NCBI GenBank assembly: GCA_049840595.1 | Contig: JASGKO010000039.1 | Span: 248,001-312,000 of the forward strand | Direction of reading: 5' to 3' | Source of the DNA: JASGKO01 sp049840595 | Lineage (GTDB): Bacteria > Verrucomicrobiota > Verrucomicrobiia > Chthoniobacterales > Chthoniobacteraceae | DNA: 64,000 nucleotides | Shown here: in pieces, positions 52,681 through 61,800 of the stretch | How the letters are laid out: the number at the start of each line of letters is the position of its first letter | Position numbering within the stretch: the stretch's first letter is position 1 | Position numbers and translations under genes: made by a program | Notes under the pieces: model-generated | Databases searched by the model: none | What the model saw: the letters and a program-made list of their open reading frames with translations, nothing else | What the model was told of the DNA's origin: nothing

Positions 52681-55600
52681 GTGGGCATGGAAGTAGCTCT
52701 CTATGGGTATCTCTTTATGTTTGCCCGTAGGATCGCGAGTTTGAAAAGGTTGCGTGACTGGCTTTGCGCGGAAGATTTCTTCTACGCCAAGCTGCTCGCT
52801 TCTTCTCTGGTGGGGGTGCTGGCAATCACGGTTTTGGCCTCGATTTTCCTGCTGGTTTCGCTGCGGGATCACCGGGACGAAACCTACCGCTCCAACATGC
52901 TGGAAGTCCTGCGGGACGTGAACAAGGCTGAGAATGATTTCGCGAGTTTGCAAACGTGCTACCGCGGTTACATGCTCACCGGGCAGGATCAATTTCGTAA
53001 TTCCCTGCAACAGCGGCAGTCGTTGTTGCAGAGCCGCCTGACTTCCCTCCAGGGCACGCTCAAGGATGATACTCTGAGCCAGGGCCGCGTGGCGCAGGCC
53101 CAGGAAAAGCTCAATGCCTGGGTGGCCCGCGTGGTCAAGCCCAACACCGCCGCCCGCCAGCAGCAGAACAGCGCCGCCGGGATCAATCTGGAAAACGACG
53201 ACAATCTGGTCGATCAAGCCCGCGAATGCCTGAAGGCGCTGAACGACCAGCTCCAGGCCTCGCTGAACGGCCATCTGCGCGACGAGCAGTATGCCGATCA
53301 GTCCTACCAGGTGCTGATGTTCATTCCGAAGCTTGAAGGCTCGATGTCCGATATGGAGGACTCCGAGTGGACCTACCTGCTTAGCGGCGATGCGGCAGCC
53401 AAGCGCGATTACTCCGTGGCGCTCAACCAGTTCCTCGCCTTCCACGGGCATCTCACCGTGCTGATGGGCAACGATTTGAAAAGCGCGGTGCCGCTCAACA
53501 AGGCCCGCGATGCGGTGGATCTGTGGACCCACCAGGTCGCCGCCCCCGCCATCAATGCCAAGGCCGCGAAGCAGGATTTCCTGCCCATCGTCATGCAGGG
53601 CAACGGGCGGGATCTCATGGCGACCGCCCACATGGCGCTCAACGATTTTGAAAAACAGCAGAGCGCGGTTTACGAGAGCGCCCGGCGCCATGCGGAGATC
53701 ATCCGCGTCCTCAAGGCGACCGGGTTCGGCCTGCTCTGCGCGCTGGCGATCGGCGTGCTGATCGGCTCCAGCTGGTATGGCTTCGTCGCCTACAGCCGCC
53801 ATCTGCGCAAGGTGGAGACGGCCGAGGCGCAGACCCGGTCGATCATCGAGACCACGCTCGACGGCGTGCTCACGGTGAATGAGCAGGGCGTCATCAAATC
53901 GTTCAACCCCGCCGCCGAAAAGATGTTCGCGGTGAAATCGGCGGAGATCATCGGCCGCAACCTCAGCCGCCTCATCCCGCAGCGCCTCGTCCTCAGCGAA
54001 GTGGCAAAGGCCGGCGCGGGCAGCCTCGTGACCATGGGGCAGCGCCAGGGCTTCTACGCCTTCCCGATCGAGGTCTCGCTTAACGAAATGACGGTCGCCC
54101 ACGAGCGTCACTACGTGGCGATCATTCGCGACATCAGCGAGCGCAAGCGCTCGGAGGAAACCCTGCGCCACATCGGCATGGGCGTCACCGCCGCCACCGG
54201 CGAGGAATTTCTCCGCTCGCTCGCCAAGCAGCTTTCCAAGGCCCTCCAGAGCGATTACGCCTTCGTGGTCGAGCTCGCCCGCGCCAACCCCACGCTCGAA
54301 AGCACCATGCTCCTCGCCGAGAATGGCCAGATGCGCTCGGTGCAAAAGTTCCCGATCGCCGACACCTTCTGCAACGAAGTCCTCCGCAAGGGGCTCACCT
54401 CCGTCGGCGCATCGTTGCTCACGCGTTATCCCGATGACGAGCTGTTCAAGGAGCTCGGCGTGGAAAGCCTGGTCGCCACGCCGCTGGTCGATTTCAAAGG
54501 CCGCGCCGTCGGCGTCATGGGCATCATCCATCGCAAGAAGATGGAGAACATCGAGACCGCGGAGTCCACGCTGCAAATCTTCGCGGCCCGCGCCGCCGCC
54601 GAGATCGAGCGCAAGCGCTTTGCCGAAGACCTCGCGGCGGAAAAGGAACGCCTCGCGATCACCCTGCGCTCCATCGGCGAAGGCTTCATCGCCACCGATG
54701 TCGAGGGCAACATCCAGCTCTTCAACAACTCCGCCGAGAAGCTCACCGGCTGGCCCGGCGAAATCGCGATGGGCAAGCCGCTCGGAGAAATCTTCCGCAT
54801 CCTCAACGAGCGCACCCGCAAGCCGAGTGCAAACCTCGTGCAGCGCATCATCGAGACCGGCACCTCGGTCGGCATGGGCGGCTCGTGCATCATCCTGAGC
54901 CGCGACAACGCCGAGCGCATCGTCGAGATGAACGCCTCGCCGATCCGCGACAAGGCGAACCAGAAGATCGGCGTCGTGCTCATTCTCCGCGACATCACCG
55001 AGCGCCAGAAACTCGACGAGGAACATCGCAAGGCCGAGAAACTCGAGTCGCTCGGCGTCGCCGCCGGCGGCATCGCCCACGATTTCAACAACCTGCTCAC
55101 CGCGATCATCGGCAACCTCTCGCTGGCGATGATGAACAGCGACGAATCCACGCAGATCACGCCGCACCTCACCACCGCCAAGAAAGCCTCGGTGCGCGCC
55201 CAGGAGCTCGCGCAGCAACTGCTCACCTTTGCCAAGGGCGGTGCGCCGATCAAGAAGACCTCCTCCATCGGCCAGCTCATCGAGGAAACGGTCAGCTACA
55301 CCCTGCGCGGCAGCAACATCCGCTGCGAGTTCAACCTGCCGTCCGAGCTGTGGGCGTGCGAAATCGACGCCGGTCAGATCGGCCAGGTGCTCAACAACCT
55401 CGCGCTCAATGCCGAGCAGGCAATGCCCGCCGGCGGCACCGTGCGCGTGCATTGCGAGAACTTCGAGGTGCCGCTCGGCGGTCCCGGCTACAGCACCCTC
55501 AAGCCCGGCTGCTACGTCAAGATCAGCATGCAGGACGAAGGCATCGGCATCCCCGAGGAATACCTCAAAAAGATTTTCGACCCGTATTTCACCACCAAGC

Positions 55601-56256
55601 CGAAGGGTAGTGGGCTCGGTCTCGCCACCTCCTACTCGATCATCAAGAACCACAGCGGCCTGATCACCGTCGAGAGCAAGCCGGGCGAAGGCTCCACCTT
55701 CTACCTTTTCCTGCCCGCCTCGCAGATGCCGGGCAGCCTGTCCTCGGCCATCTCACGACCGGCGCCGAAGCCCGCCGCCGCCCGCGAAGAAGCGCCCAAG
55801 CCCAAGCCCGCCAAGAAACAGGCGCCGCGCAAAGGCCGCGTGCTCGTGCTCGACGACGAGGAAGTCATTTGCATGCTCGTCACCTGCGCCCTTGAGCCGA
55901 TGGGCTACGAAGTCGTCGAGACCCATTCCGGCGAAGTGACCCTGCAGGTGTATGAGGACGCGATGAAGGAAGGCAGCAAGTTCGACATCGTGATCAGCGA
56001 TCTCACCATCCCCGGCGGCATGGGCGGCCTGGAAATGATGAAGCGCATGCGCGAGCTCGATCCGCAGGTAAAGGCCATCGTCTCCAGCGGCTACGCCACC
56101 GATTCGGTGCTCAGCCAGTATCGCGAGCACGGCTTCTGCGCCTGCATCGCCAAGCCGTACGAAGTGGAAGGGCTCTGCAAGCTGGTCGATGAAGTCTTTG
56201 CGAGCACCGGCGAGACGCTCATTTATCACGACTTCGCCCACGCGCAGATTGCGTAG
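52681..56256 (+). CDS. hybrid sensor histidine kinase (two TM, PAS-GAF-PAS-HisKA-HATPase-REC)
   Basis: 1191 residues. GTG 52681 or ATG 52687 are possible starts. TM1 38-61 and TM2 about 345-368 bracket an all-helical periplasmic CHASE3-like sensor. Then PAS1 (about 386-500; TTLDGVLTVNEQGVIKSFNP), GAF (about 500-650), PAS2 (about 657-775; SIGEGFIATDVEGNIQLFNN), the phospho-accepting LGVAAGGIAHDFNNLLTAII (H800), the HATPase domain (NNLALNAEQAMPAGG, GSGLGLATSYSI), a Pro/Ala/Lys linker and a receiver domain (VLVLDDEEVICML, phospho-Asp D1107 in VISDLTIPGG). GIAHDFNN is typical of the HPK4 group. With no output gene nearby, the signal and target are unknown. Confidence 0.93.
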   Translation: MGMEVALYGYLFMFARRIASLKRLRDWLCAEDFFYAKLLASSLVGVLAITVLASIFLLVSLRDHRDETYRSNMLEVLRDVNKAENDFASLQTCYRGYMLTGQDQFRNSLQQRQSLLQSRLTSLQGTLKDDTLSQGRVAQAQEKLNAWVARVVKPNTAARQQQNSAAGINLENDDNLVDQARECLKALNDQLQASLNGHLRDEQYADQSYQVLMFIPKLEGSMSDMEDSEWTYLLSGDAAAKRDYSVALNQFLAFHGHLTVLMGNDLKSAVPLNKARDAVDLWTHQVAAPAINAKAAKQDFLPIVMQGNGRDLMATAHMALNDFEKQQSAVYESARRHAEIIRVLKATGFGLLCALAIGVLIGSSWYGFVAYSRHLRKVETAEAQTRSIIETTLDGVLTVNEQGVIKSFNPAAEKMFAVKSAEIIGRNLSRLIPQRLVLSEVAKAGAGSLVTMGQRQGFYAFPIEVSLNEMTVAHERHYVAIIRDISERKRSEETLRHIGMGVTAATGEEFLRSLAKQLSKALQSDYAFVVELARANPTLESTMLLAENGQMRSVQKFPIADTFCNEVLRKGLTSVGASLLTRYPDDELFKELGVESLVATPLVDFKGRAVGVMGIIHRKKMENIETAESTLQIFAARAAAEIERKRFAEDLAAEKERLAITLRSIGEGFIATDVEGNIQLFNNSAEKLTGWPGEIAMGKPLGEIFRILNERTRKPSANLVQRIIETGTSVGMGGSCIILSRDNAERIVEMNASPIRDKANQKIGVVLILRDITERQKLDEEHRKAEKLESLGVAAGGIAHDFNNLLTAIIGNLSLAMMNSDESTQITPHLTTAKKASVRAQELAQQLLTFAKGGAPIKKTSSIGQLIEETVSYTLRGSNIRCEFNLPSELWACEIDAGQIGQVLNNLALNAEQAMPAGGTVRVHCENFEVPLGGPGYSTLKPGCYVKISMQDEGIGIPEEYLKKIFDPYFTTKPKGSGLGLATSYSIIKNHSGLITVESKPGEGSTFYLFLPASQMPGSLSSAISRPAPKPAAAREEAPKPKPAKKQAPRKGRVLVLDDEEVICMLVTCALEPMGYEVVETHSGEVTLQVYEDAMKEGSKFDIVISDLTIPGGMGGLEMMKRMRELDPQVKAIVSSGYATDSVLSQYREHGFCACIAKPYEVEGLCKLVDEVFASTGETLIYHDFAHAQIA

Positions 56257-56400
56257 GGGGGCGGGGAAGTTGATGAGGACAGTTTCGTAACGGAATAAGC
56301 ACGTCGCCAGTCATTCACAATGGTGACTGCGCGGAAATGCTTTGCTCGACATTGAGTATTTTTTCAGCAATCTAACTCTGATCGCGAGAGTTTCGTTGAG

Positions 56401-57771
56401 ATGAAAAAGAAAGCTTCACCTTCCCAAAAGCCTAAGCAGTTAAAGTCGGTGACCCGCCAAAGCAAAAAGCCCTCAAACAAATCGGAAAAGCTGCGGGTTA
56501 TGGGGGATGAGCTATGTGTTGTGAGAGAGGATTTGTTGGAATACGAAACACCTTTGTGCTGGATCGAGCCGCTGGCACCGTGCACGATTGATCTTTTCTG
56601 CGGTGCAGGAGGGATTACGGAAGGCTTTCGAAGAGCAGGCTTTTCCTGTCTTTACGGAAATGATATTGATCGCTGGGCGGTAGAAACATTTCGCGCGAAC
56701 CACCCGAATACAGTTGCTGATAATCGCCCGATTGAACAAGTGGATGCAGCTGCCTTGCGTCGCTCGCTTAACCTTGAGCCGGGGCAATTGGATGTGTTGG
56801 TGGGCGGCCCGCCCTGCCAGGGGTTTTCCATCAACGCGCCTGAGCGTTTTTTGCAGGACCCACGGAATAGTCTGTTTAAGCACTACATTCGGTTTCTCGA
56901 TGAATTTCAGCCTAAAACCTGTCTTATCGAAAATGTGCCGGGAATGCTTTCGCTGGGGAGCGGAGTAATCTTTGAGCAGATCCTTGAGACGTTGCGGGGG
57001 CATGGATACCAAGCCCATGCACGCATCCTCTTCGCCGCGCATTATGGGGTGCCTCAAGAGCGCTGGCGAATGATTATCCTTGGTTCACGCATCGACTCGA
57101 TTCCAGCCCACCCGATCCCAACCCACTACGCGACGGCGCGCGCCAATTTCAAAGGAGGCAAAACAATGACTTTCAGGTTGATGCCGCTTGATCAGCCCGT
57201 GTTGCTTCCGGCGGTGACGGTTGAAAAAGCCATTGGTGATCTGCCTCGCCTCGCGATGGGAGAGGGGGGGGAAATTGTAACGTATGACCGCCTGGCGCAA
57301 AGTGAGTATGGGCGCAGTATGCGTGCTGGCGGAGCGGTTACGTTTAATCACTACGCAGGGGTTCTCGCTGCCCAAAACATTGAACGCATGAAGCATGTGA
57401 AGCCAGGTGGGTCTTGGCGTGACATTCCTCACCATCTGCTTCCTCTGGGGATGCAGCGGGCGCGTAAGTCTGATCACACGAAGCGTTACGGTCGCTTGCG
57501 AAACGATGGTCTTGCAGGAACCGTTCTTACGAAATGTGACCCACATTGGGGGGCCGTATTTCTCCCGGATCAAGATCGCGCGCTTACGGTTCGCGAGGCA
57601 GCGCGAATTCAATCGTTTCCAGATTCCTATAAATTTTTGGGCCCACGGGTTGCTCAATATGAACAAGTAGGGAATGCCGTGCCTGTTTTAATGGCTGAGG
57701 CGATTGCTGAAGAAATTCGAAAATCGTTACAGGCACAGCAAATGAATAAGTCCAAAAAAGATGTCGCTTAG
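56401..57771 (+). CDS. C5-cytosine-specific DNA methyltransferase
   Basis: 456 residues. Motif I IDLFCGAGGITEGF (64-76), motif IV GGPPCQGFS with catalytic Cys at residue 139, motif VI ENVPGMLS, motif VIII-like GVPQERWRMIILGSR, target-recognition region about 240-370, and motif X GNAVPVLMAEAIAEE. It begins with a Lys/Ser-rich tail unrelated to the catalytic core. It overlaps the NotI-like endonuclease by 11 bases and is its cognate protective methylase by position. The coding DNA is visibly more AT-rich than its surroundings, pointing to horizontal transfer. Confidence 0.93.
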   Translation: MKKKASPSQKPKQLKSVTRQSKKPSNKSEKLRVMGDELCVVREDLLEYETPLCWIEPLAPCTIDLFCGAGGITEGFRRAGFSCLYGNDIDRWAVETFRANHPNTVADNRPIEQVDAAALRRSLNLEPGQLDVLVGGPPCQGFSINAPERFLQDPRNSLFKHYIRFLDEFQPKTCLIENVPGMLSLGSGVIFEQILETLRGHGYQAHARILFAAHYGVPQERWRMIILGSRIDSIPAHPIPTHYATARANFKGGKTMTFRLMPLDQPVLLPAVTVEKAIGDLPRLAMGEGGEIVTYDRLAQSEYGRSMRAGGAVTFNHYAGVLAAQNIERMKHVKPGGSWRDIPHHLLPLGMQRARKSDHTKRYGRLRNDGLAGTVLTKCDPHWGAVFLPDQDRALTVREAARIQSFPDSYKFLGPRVAQYEQVGNAVPVLMAEAIAEEIRKSLQAQQMNKSKKDVA

Positions 57772-58672
57772 AGTTTTTGAGCTCTTTGGTTATGCGCCAG
57801 AGAATGAAAGTGCGGTTGCAGCGAACTATCGAAAGAGGTCGGAGTGTCCGTTTGTGGGAGAGGTTTGCATCAAACGATTCAAAAGTGGGCTGGTTTCAGG
57901 TGTGTGTTCTCTGAAGCCGGCAAAAAGCGGGCCGGTTATCTGTTGTCCCAATCGAATGTATGCAGGGGAATACAAAGTCCTGATTGACGTCGCTAATGAC
58001 GCGTTTGGTGATGGAATGCGCCTTTGCCGGACAATCGCTGATGCAAAGGGCGATGGAAAAGACGTGGTGGTTTTTGGAAAGCGCTGGGGCAAAGAGCTTC
58101 GATTGCCAAACCGTGGAACCGGTGGCGGCTATTTCGTTGATTGGGTTCTTGCGCTGATCAATCGTGAACGAAAGTTGGAGGGGTTCGTTGCGGTGGAACT
58201 GCAAACCATGGATACCACGGGCAGCTATGAAGCCGAAGTGCGGGCTCATCTAAGTGGTGAACCCTGGGAAGGCTACAGCAAGGCGGGGATTAATTGGGAA
58301 AATGTTTCCAAGCGAATCCTGCCGCAAATCATCTTCAAAGGGCACGTGCTTCGCAACGAGCCACTCTGCACCAAAGGAATGTATTTCATCTGTCCGGCTC
58401 CGGTAAATGAGCGGATCATGACTCGACTCGGAAATGATCTCCGAAATTATCATCCACACCCCGGAGCGATTACCTTTCGATGGTATGATTTAGGAGAATC
58501 AAATGCCCCTGACCAACCGAAGGAATTAATATTTACCGGGCAAATGACGACCACGGTGGACCAAGTCGCGCTGGCCTTCACATCGCCTAAGAATCTGCCC
58601 TCGGCAGGAGTTTACGAAGCCGCTATTCGAGCAGAATTGGAGTCAAAGAAAGAAAAAAATTCTGAGGCTTAG
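57761..58672 (+). CDS. NotI-like type II restriction endonuclease
   Basis: 303 residues; start ATG 57761 overlaps the methyltransferase end. It aligns by eye along its length with NotI: CPF after a basic helix (C29), GVCSL (C49), VICCPNRMYA (C62) giving the Cys4-type metal knuckle, then the PD-(D/E)XK core with FVDWVLALI (D127) and AVELQTMDTTGSYEAEV (E146, Q148), equivalent to NotI FDWTL and EIQTMDxxGSY. NotI is 383 residues, so this one is shorter, mainly at the C-terminus. It would cleave an unmethylated site protected by the adjacent C5 methylase; the recognition sequence is unknown, but GC-rich by analogy. Confidence 0.82.
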   Translation: MSLRVFELFGYAPENESAVAANYRKRSECPFVGEVCIKRFKSGLVSGVCSLKPAKSGPVICCPNRMYAGEYKVLIDVANDAFGDGMRLCRTIADAKGDGKDVVVFGKRWGKELRLPNRGTGGGYFVDWVLALINRERKLEGFVAVELQTMDTTGSYEAEVRAHLSGEPWEGYSKAGINWENVSKRILPQIIFKGHVLRNEPLCTKGMYFICPAPVNERIMTRLGNDLRNYHPHPGAITFRWYDLGESNAPDQPKELIFTGQMTTTVDQVALAFTSPKNLPSAGVYEAAIRAELESKKEKNSEA

Positions 58673-58757
58673 CACTATCCTTTGGAAGAAAGAGTGAGTG
58701 CTCATCTCCGCTTCGCTCCGGTTTTCGGCGTTGCTCGGGGTGACATTTTTTGGGGAC

Positions 58758-58814
58758 GAGGCGGAGCCTCGTGAGAAAGTGCGTTCCGAGGTTGGAGCCC
58801 TGGAACGACGGGGG
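58758..58814. repeat. GGAGC / GGAACG hairpin repeat, diverged copy 2
   Basis: GAGGCGGAGCCTCGTGAGAA followed by GCGTTCCGAGGTTGGAGCCC and TGGAACGACGGGGG follows the layout of the copies at 18581 and 61727, with substitutions. It lies between the restriction gene and a convergent orphan gene. Confidence 0.7.
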
Positions 58815-58830
58815 TATTTATTGAACCGTG

Positions 58831-59370
58831 CTAATAAATGATGAGGTTTCCGTTTGGAAATTCGCCTTTCCAGCCGCATGGGAAATGCCCATTCACGATC
58901 CAAAACGATAATTTGCTAAGATACCCGGGTTCCGTGACCTGCACATACTCGGCCTCGGCGAGCGTCATAGTGACGATCCAGCGAAGGGTGATTTCCACGG
59001 TGGGTGAAAGGTCTGCGAATTCCTGGAGTTGCCGAATTTTTGCGTTTACCAAAGGTTGGCTGACCAATTTTATCGCTCGGATCCGTTCGTTCCAGGTGTT
59101 CAATTCTGATGGGGAAACTTTCGCCAGCCTTGAGCGAAAAATATTCGCGCACTCATTAAGCAACCAATCCCATTCTTCGTTTTCGCATTGCTTTACCGCG
59201 TCTTTCCACGATGAGACGATGGTGATGGGAACGGTTATCTCTCCCTCGGCAACCGTGTTTTGCCCCAAGCGGGAAAACCAGTCCGCTTTGGTGAGTTCCT
59301 CCAAAGTGGCAAGCGTTGCGGGCTGCAGCATCATTGAGGAGTGGTAATTCCCGTTTTCATCTTGAGCCAA
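58831..59370 (-). CDS. hypothetical protein next to the restriction system
   Basis: 179 residues. The start may be ATG 59370 (MAQDENGNYHSSMML). Predicted mixed alpha/beta with SWKDAVKQCENEEWDWLLNE, an aromatic-rich end and a C-terminal WKGEFPNGNLIIY. The final FPNGxxxxY and central W-D-W patterns recall small immunity-like or stand-alone cytoplasmic proteins, but I cannot name a family. It is convergent with the R-M genes, shares their lower GC content and may belong to the same transferred segment. Confidence 0.7.
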   Translation of the reverse strand: MAQDENGNYHSSMMLQPATLATLEELTKADWFSRLGQNTVAEGEITVPITIVSSWKDAVKQCENEEWDWLLNECANIFRSRLAKVSPSELNTWNERIRAIKLVSQPLVNAKIRQLQEFADLSPTVEITLRWIVTMTLAEAEYVQVTEPGYLSKLSFWIVNGHFPCGWKGEFPNGNLIIY

Positions 59371-59501
59371 TTGGGAGTCCGAGGGTGATAATGTTAAGCG
59401 TGATTTTCCCTCGATCTTGTTTTCTCGTCGCGACCCGCAAATCCAGTGCCGCGGGCCATTTTACAACTTCCTAAATGTTACTTCCTAAATGCTAAATTGA
59501 C

Positions 59502-60458
59502 CTACTTCTCTTTCGCGAGCTGCTCCCAGAGTTCCTTCTGCTTTGCGCTCAGCGTTTTTGGCAGCATGATTTCGGCGACGACGTAGAGGTCGCCGCGCTC
59601 GCCTTTGCTGTTGGGGAGGCCGCGTTGCTTGAGGCGGAAGCGCTGGCCGGGCTGGGTGCCGACGGGGACTTTGAGTTTGGCGATGCCTTCGAGGGTGGGG
59701 ACGTTGATTTCGCCGCCAAGCACGGCCTGCCAGACCTGGATCGCTTCGTCGTGAATCAAGTCCTGGCCTTCAACGCGGAAGTCGGGATGCTTCTCGATGC
59801 GCACGTTCAGATAGAGGTCGCCCGATTTGCCGCCTTGCAGGCTGCCGCCGCCCTGCCCGGCGAGGCGGATGCGCTGGCCTTCGTGGACGCCGGCGGGAAT
59901 GCGCACCTGGTAGGTCTCCTTCTTCGTCTCGCCGGTGCGGCGGAGCGAAATCTGGCGGGTGGAGCCGTTGAGCACTTCTTCCAGCGAGACGAGGATATCC
60001 GCCTCCACATCGCTGCCTTCGGCGGCGGATGCCTGCTGGCGGAAGCCGCCGTAGGCCTTGCCTGCGGTGCGACCCATGCCGCCGAAGATGGACTCGAAAA
60101 AGTCGCTGAAGCCGGTGCCGCCGAACTGCATGTCGTCCTGGCCGATGCCGCCGAAGTTACCCCCGCCGCCGCCGCGTCCCCAATCGGGTGGGGGCTGGAA
60201 ACCGCCGCCGCCCATGCCGGGCTTGTCCCAGTCCGCGCCGAGGGTGTCGTATTTCTTGCGTTTCTCGGCGTCGCCGAGCACTTCGTAGGCTTCGTTGATC
60301 TCTTTGAACTTGGCCTCGGAGGCTGCCTTGTCCTTCTGCTTCGCGAGATCGGGGTGATGCTTGCGGGCGAGCCCGCGGAAGGCTTTGCGGATTTCGTCGT
60401 TCGTCGCGGTTTTGGCGACGCCCAGGGTGGCGTAATAGTCTTTATACTGCACGGGCAT
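59502..60458 (-). CDS. cbpA: DnaJ-like co-chaperone (CbpA type)
   Basis: 318 residues. J-domain residues 5-72 with HHPD (residues 34-37). A Gly-rich linker (PGMGGGGFQPPPDWGRGGGG) and two C-terminal beta domains (EEVLNGSTRQISLRRTGE; GEINVPTLEGIAKLKVPVGT) follow. There is no CxxCxGxG zinc finger, so it is CbpA- rather than DnaJ-like. It would stimulate DnaK ATPase and may bind DNA. Monocistronic, start at 60458 as MPVQYKDYYATLG. Confidence 0.88.
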   Translation of the reverse strand: MPVQYKDYYATLGVAKTATNDEIRKAFRGLARKHHPDLAKQKDKAASEAKFKEINEAYEVLGDAEKRKKYDTLGADWDKPGMGGGGFQPPPDWGRGGGGGNFGGIGQDDMQFGGTGFSDFFESIFGGMGRTAGKAYGGFRQQASAAEGSDVEADILVSLEEVLNGSTRQISLRRTGETKKETYQVRIPAGVHEGQRIRLAGQGGGSLQGGKSGDLYLNVRIEKHPDFRVEGQDLIHDEAIQVWQAVLGGEINVPTLEGIAKLKVPVGTQPGQRFRLKQRGLPNSKGERGDLYVVAEIMLPKTLSAKQKELWEQLAKEK

Positions 60459-60553
60459 GTCTAAATTTTGAAAATCGGTTCCAACTTAGAGCCTGTAAAA
60501 AATTCGGCAAGGATGGGTTGGCGGGTGGGGTGGAAGTCATGGGAGGCGGAAAT

Positions 60554-60658
60554 TTAACCGCGGATAACACGGATGGGCACGGATGGGCACGGATGGGCAC
60601 GGATGGGCACGGATGGGCTGGCCTTTTATCCGCGCTTATCCGTGTTATCCGCGGTTAA
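60554..60658. repeat. CGCGGAT-word hairpin repeat, copy 2 with tandem expansion
   Basis: Arms TTAACCGCGGAT (60554-60565) and ATCCGCGGTTAA (60647-60658) are perfectly inverted. Between them the 10-base unit ACGGATGGGC is repeated five times without change (60569-60618), then GGCCTTTTATCCGCGC. It matches copy 1 at 18496-18569 in reverse orientation. Confidence 0.9.
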
Positions 60659-60764
60659 AAATCAGTCGCCTTTCACTTTTTTGGTCCTGGTCGGCGGGAG
60701 TTGCACATATTTCGCTAGCCCGGCTCGTCGGCTCGCCGTAACAATCCCTGCACGCATCGGGGCA

Positions 60765-61599
60765 ATGACGCAATTCGACCTTCATCTTGGCGACTGCATC
60801 GCGGGCTTGCGGCAACTGCCGGAGGCCAGCGTGGATGTTGTCGTCACTTCGCCGCCCTACAACTTGGGGATCGCGTATTCCAAGTTCGACGATACGGCGA
60901 GCCCGGGAGGAGTATCTGAAATGGTCGCTGGAATGGGCGGCGGAGATCAAGCGGGTGCTGAAGCCGAAGGGCTCGTTTTTCCTGAATATCGGGTCGGCCC
61001 CGGCGAATCCCTGGCTGCCGCATGAGCTGGTGCTGGCGTTGCGCCCGCTCTTTGCGCTGCAAAATACTTTTCACTGGATCAAGTCGATCACGATCGAGAC
61101 GCGGGACGGGCAGGAGATCAGCGTCGGGCATTTCAAGCCGATCAACTCGCCGCGTTTCGTCACCGACTGCCACGAATATCTTTTCCACCTGACCCACGAC
61201 GGGGCGGTGCCGGTGGACCGGCTGGCGGTGGGCGCGGCCTACGCGGACAAGAGCAACCTCGCGCGCTGGAAGCACACCCGCGAGGACGGGCTGCGGGACC
61301 GGCGGTGCCGGGGGAACAACTGGTTCATCCCCTATCGCACGATCAAGAGCCGGAGTGATGATCGACCGCACCCGGCGACTTTTCCGGTGGAGCTGGCGGT
61401 GCGCTGTGTGCGGCTGCATGGGGTGCGCGATGATCTGGTAATGCTCGATCCGTTCCTGGGGCTGGGGCATTCCGCGCTGGCGGCGCGGGAATGCGGGGTG
61501 GGGCGGTTTATTGGCTTTGAGATCGACGAAGGGTATTTTGCCGAAGCGCAATCCCGGCTGGAGAAGAAAGAGAGCGATTGGTTTACGGCGGCATTATGA
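60765..61599 (+). CDS. site-specific DNA methyltransferase (N4C/N6A, beta-type motif order), frame-broken
   Basis: ATG 60765 (MTQFDLHLGDCIAGLRQLP) leads to motif IV SPPYNLGIAYSKF. One extra C in GCCCGGG near 60903 changes frame; the repaired reading is DDTASREEYLKWSLEWAAEI and then KRVLKPKGSFFLNIG. Motif I comes last (DPFLGLGHSALAARECGV with FIGFEIDE), the beta arrangement. A SPPY motif is common to N4-cytosine and some N6-adenine enzymes. Repaired length is 277 residues. No endonuclease neighbour: orphan, or possibly linked to the R-M genes 2-4 kb upstream. Confidence 0.8.
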
Positions 61600-61640
61600 G
61601 CATGGCGATTCTCCATCACCGAGCAGCAGGGGGAAGGGAT

Positions 61641-61672
61641 TTAACCACGAAGACACGAAGTCACGAAGGGGT
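61641..61672. repeat. CACGAAG-word repeat
   Basis: TTAACCACGAAGACACGAAG followed by TCACGAAGGGG; three (C)ACGAAG words. Complementary arm-type sequence at 43402-43424. Confidence 0.7.
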
Positions 61673-61726
61673 GACCCAGGGGCTCCTTGGGATGGAAAGC
61701 GGAGTGGGTGGCGAAGGTTTTTTCAA

Positions 61727-61785
61727 GGCGGCTGGAGCCGCGCAGACGGTTGCGTTCCCAAGCTGGAGCTTGGGAACGAGGGGTG
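61727..61785. repeat. GGAGC / GGGAACG hairpin repeat, copy 3
   Basis: GGCTGGAGCCGCGCAGACGG then GTTCCCAAGCTGGAGCTTGGGAAC, a perfect hairpin (GTTCCCAAGCT / AGCTTGGGAAC). Matches the copy at 18581-18642 in reverse orientation. Confidence 0.85.
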
Positions 61786-61800
61786 TGGGGGGAGATGGAG

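Noticed and set aside
51931..55653. Very long minus-strand open frame (about 1240 codons) opposite apt and the histidine kinase
   Set aside because: It is antisense to two genes with clear conserved motifs; high GC removes stop codons and the translated product is low-complexity without domains.
60554..60658. CRISPR-like repeat array
   Set aside because: Units are 10 bases with no spacers; it is a tandem expansion within a hairpin element.
60573..60764. Upstream extension of the second DNA methyltransferase starting MGTDGHGW
   Set aside because: It translates the tandem 10-base repeats; the conserved start MTQFDLHLGD is at 60765.
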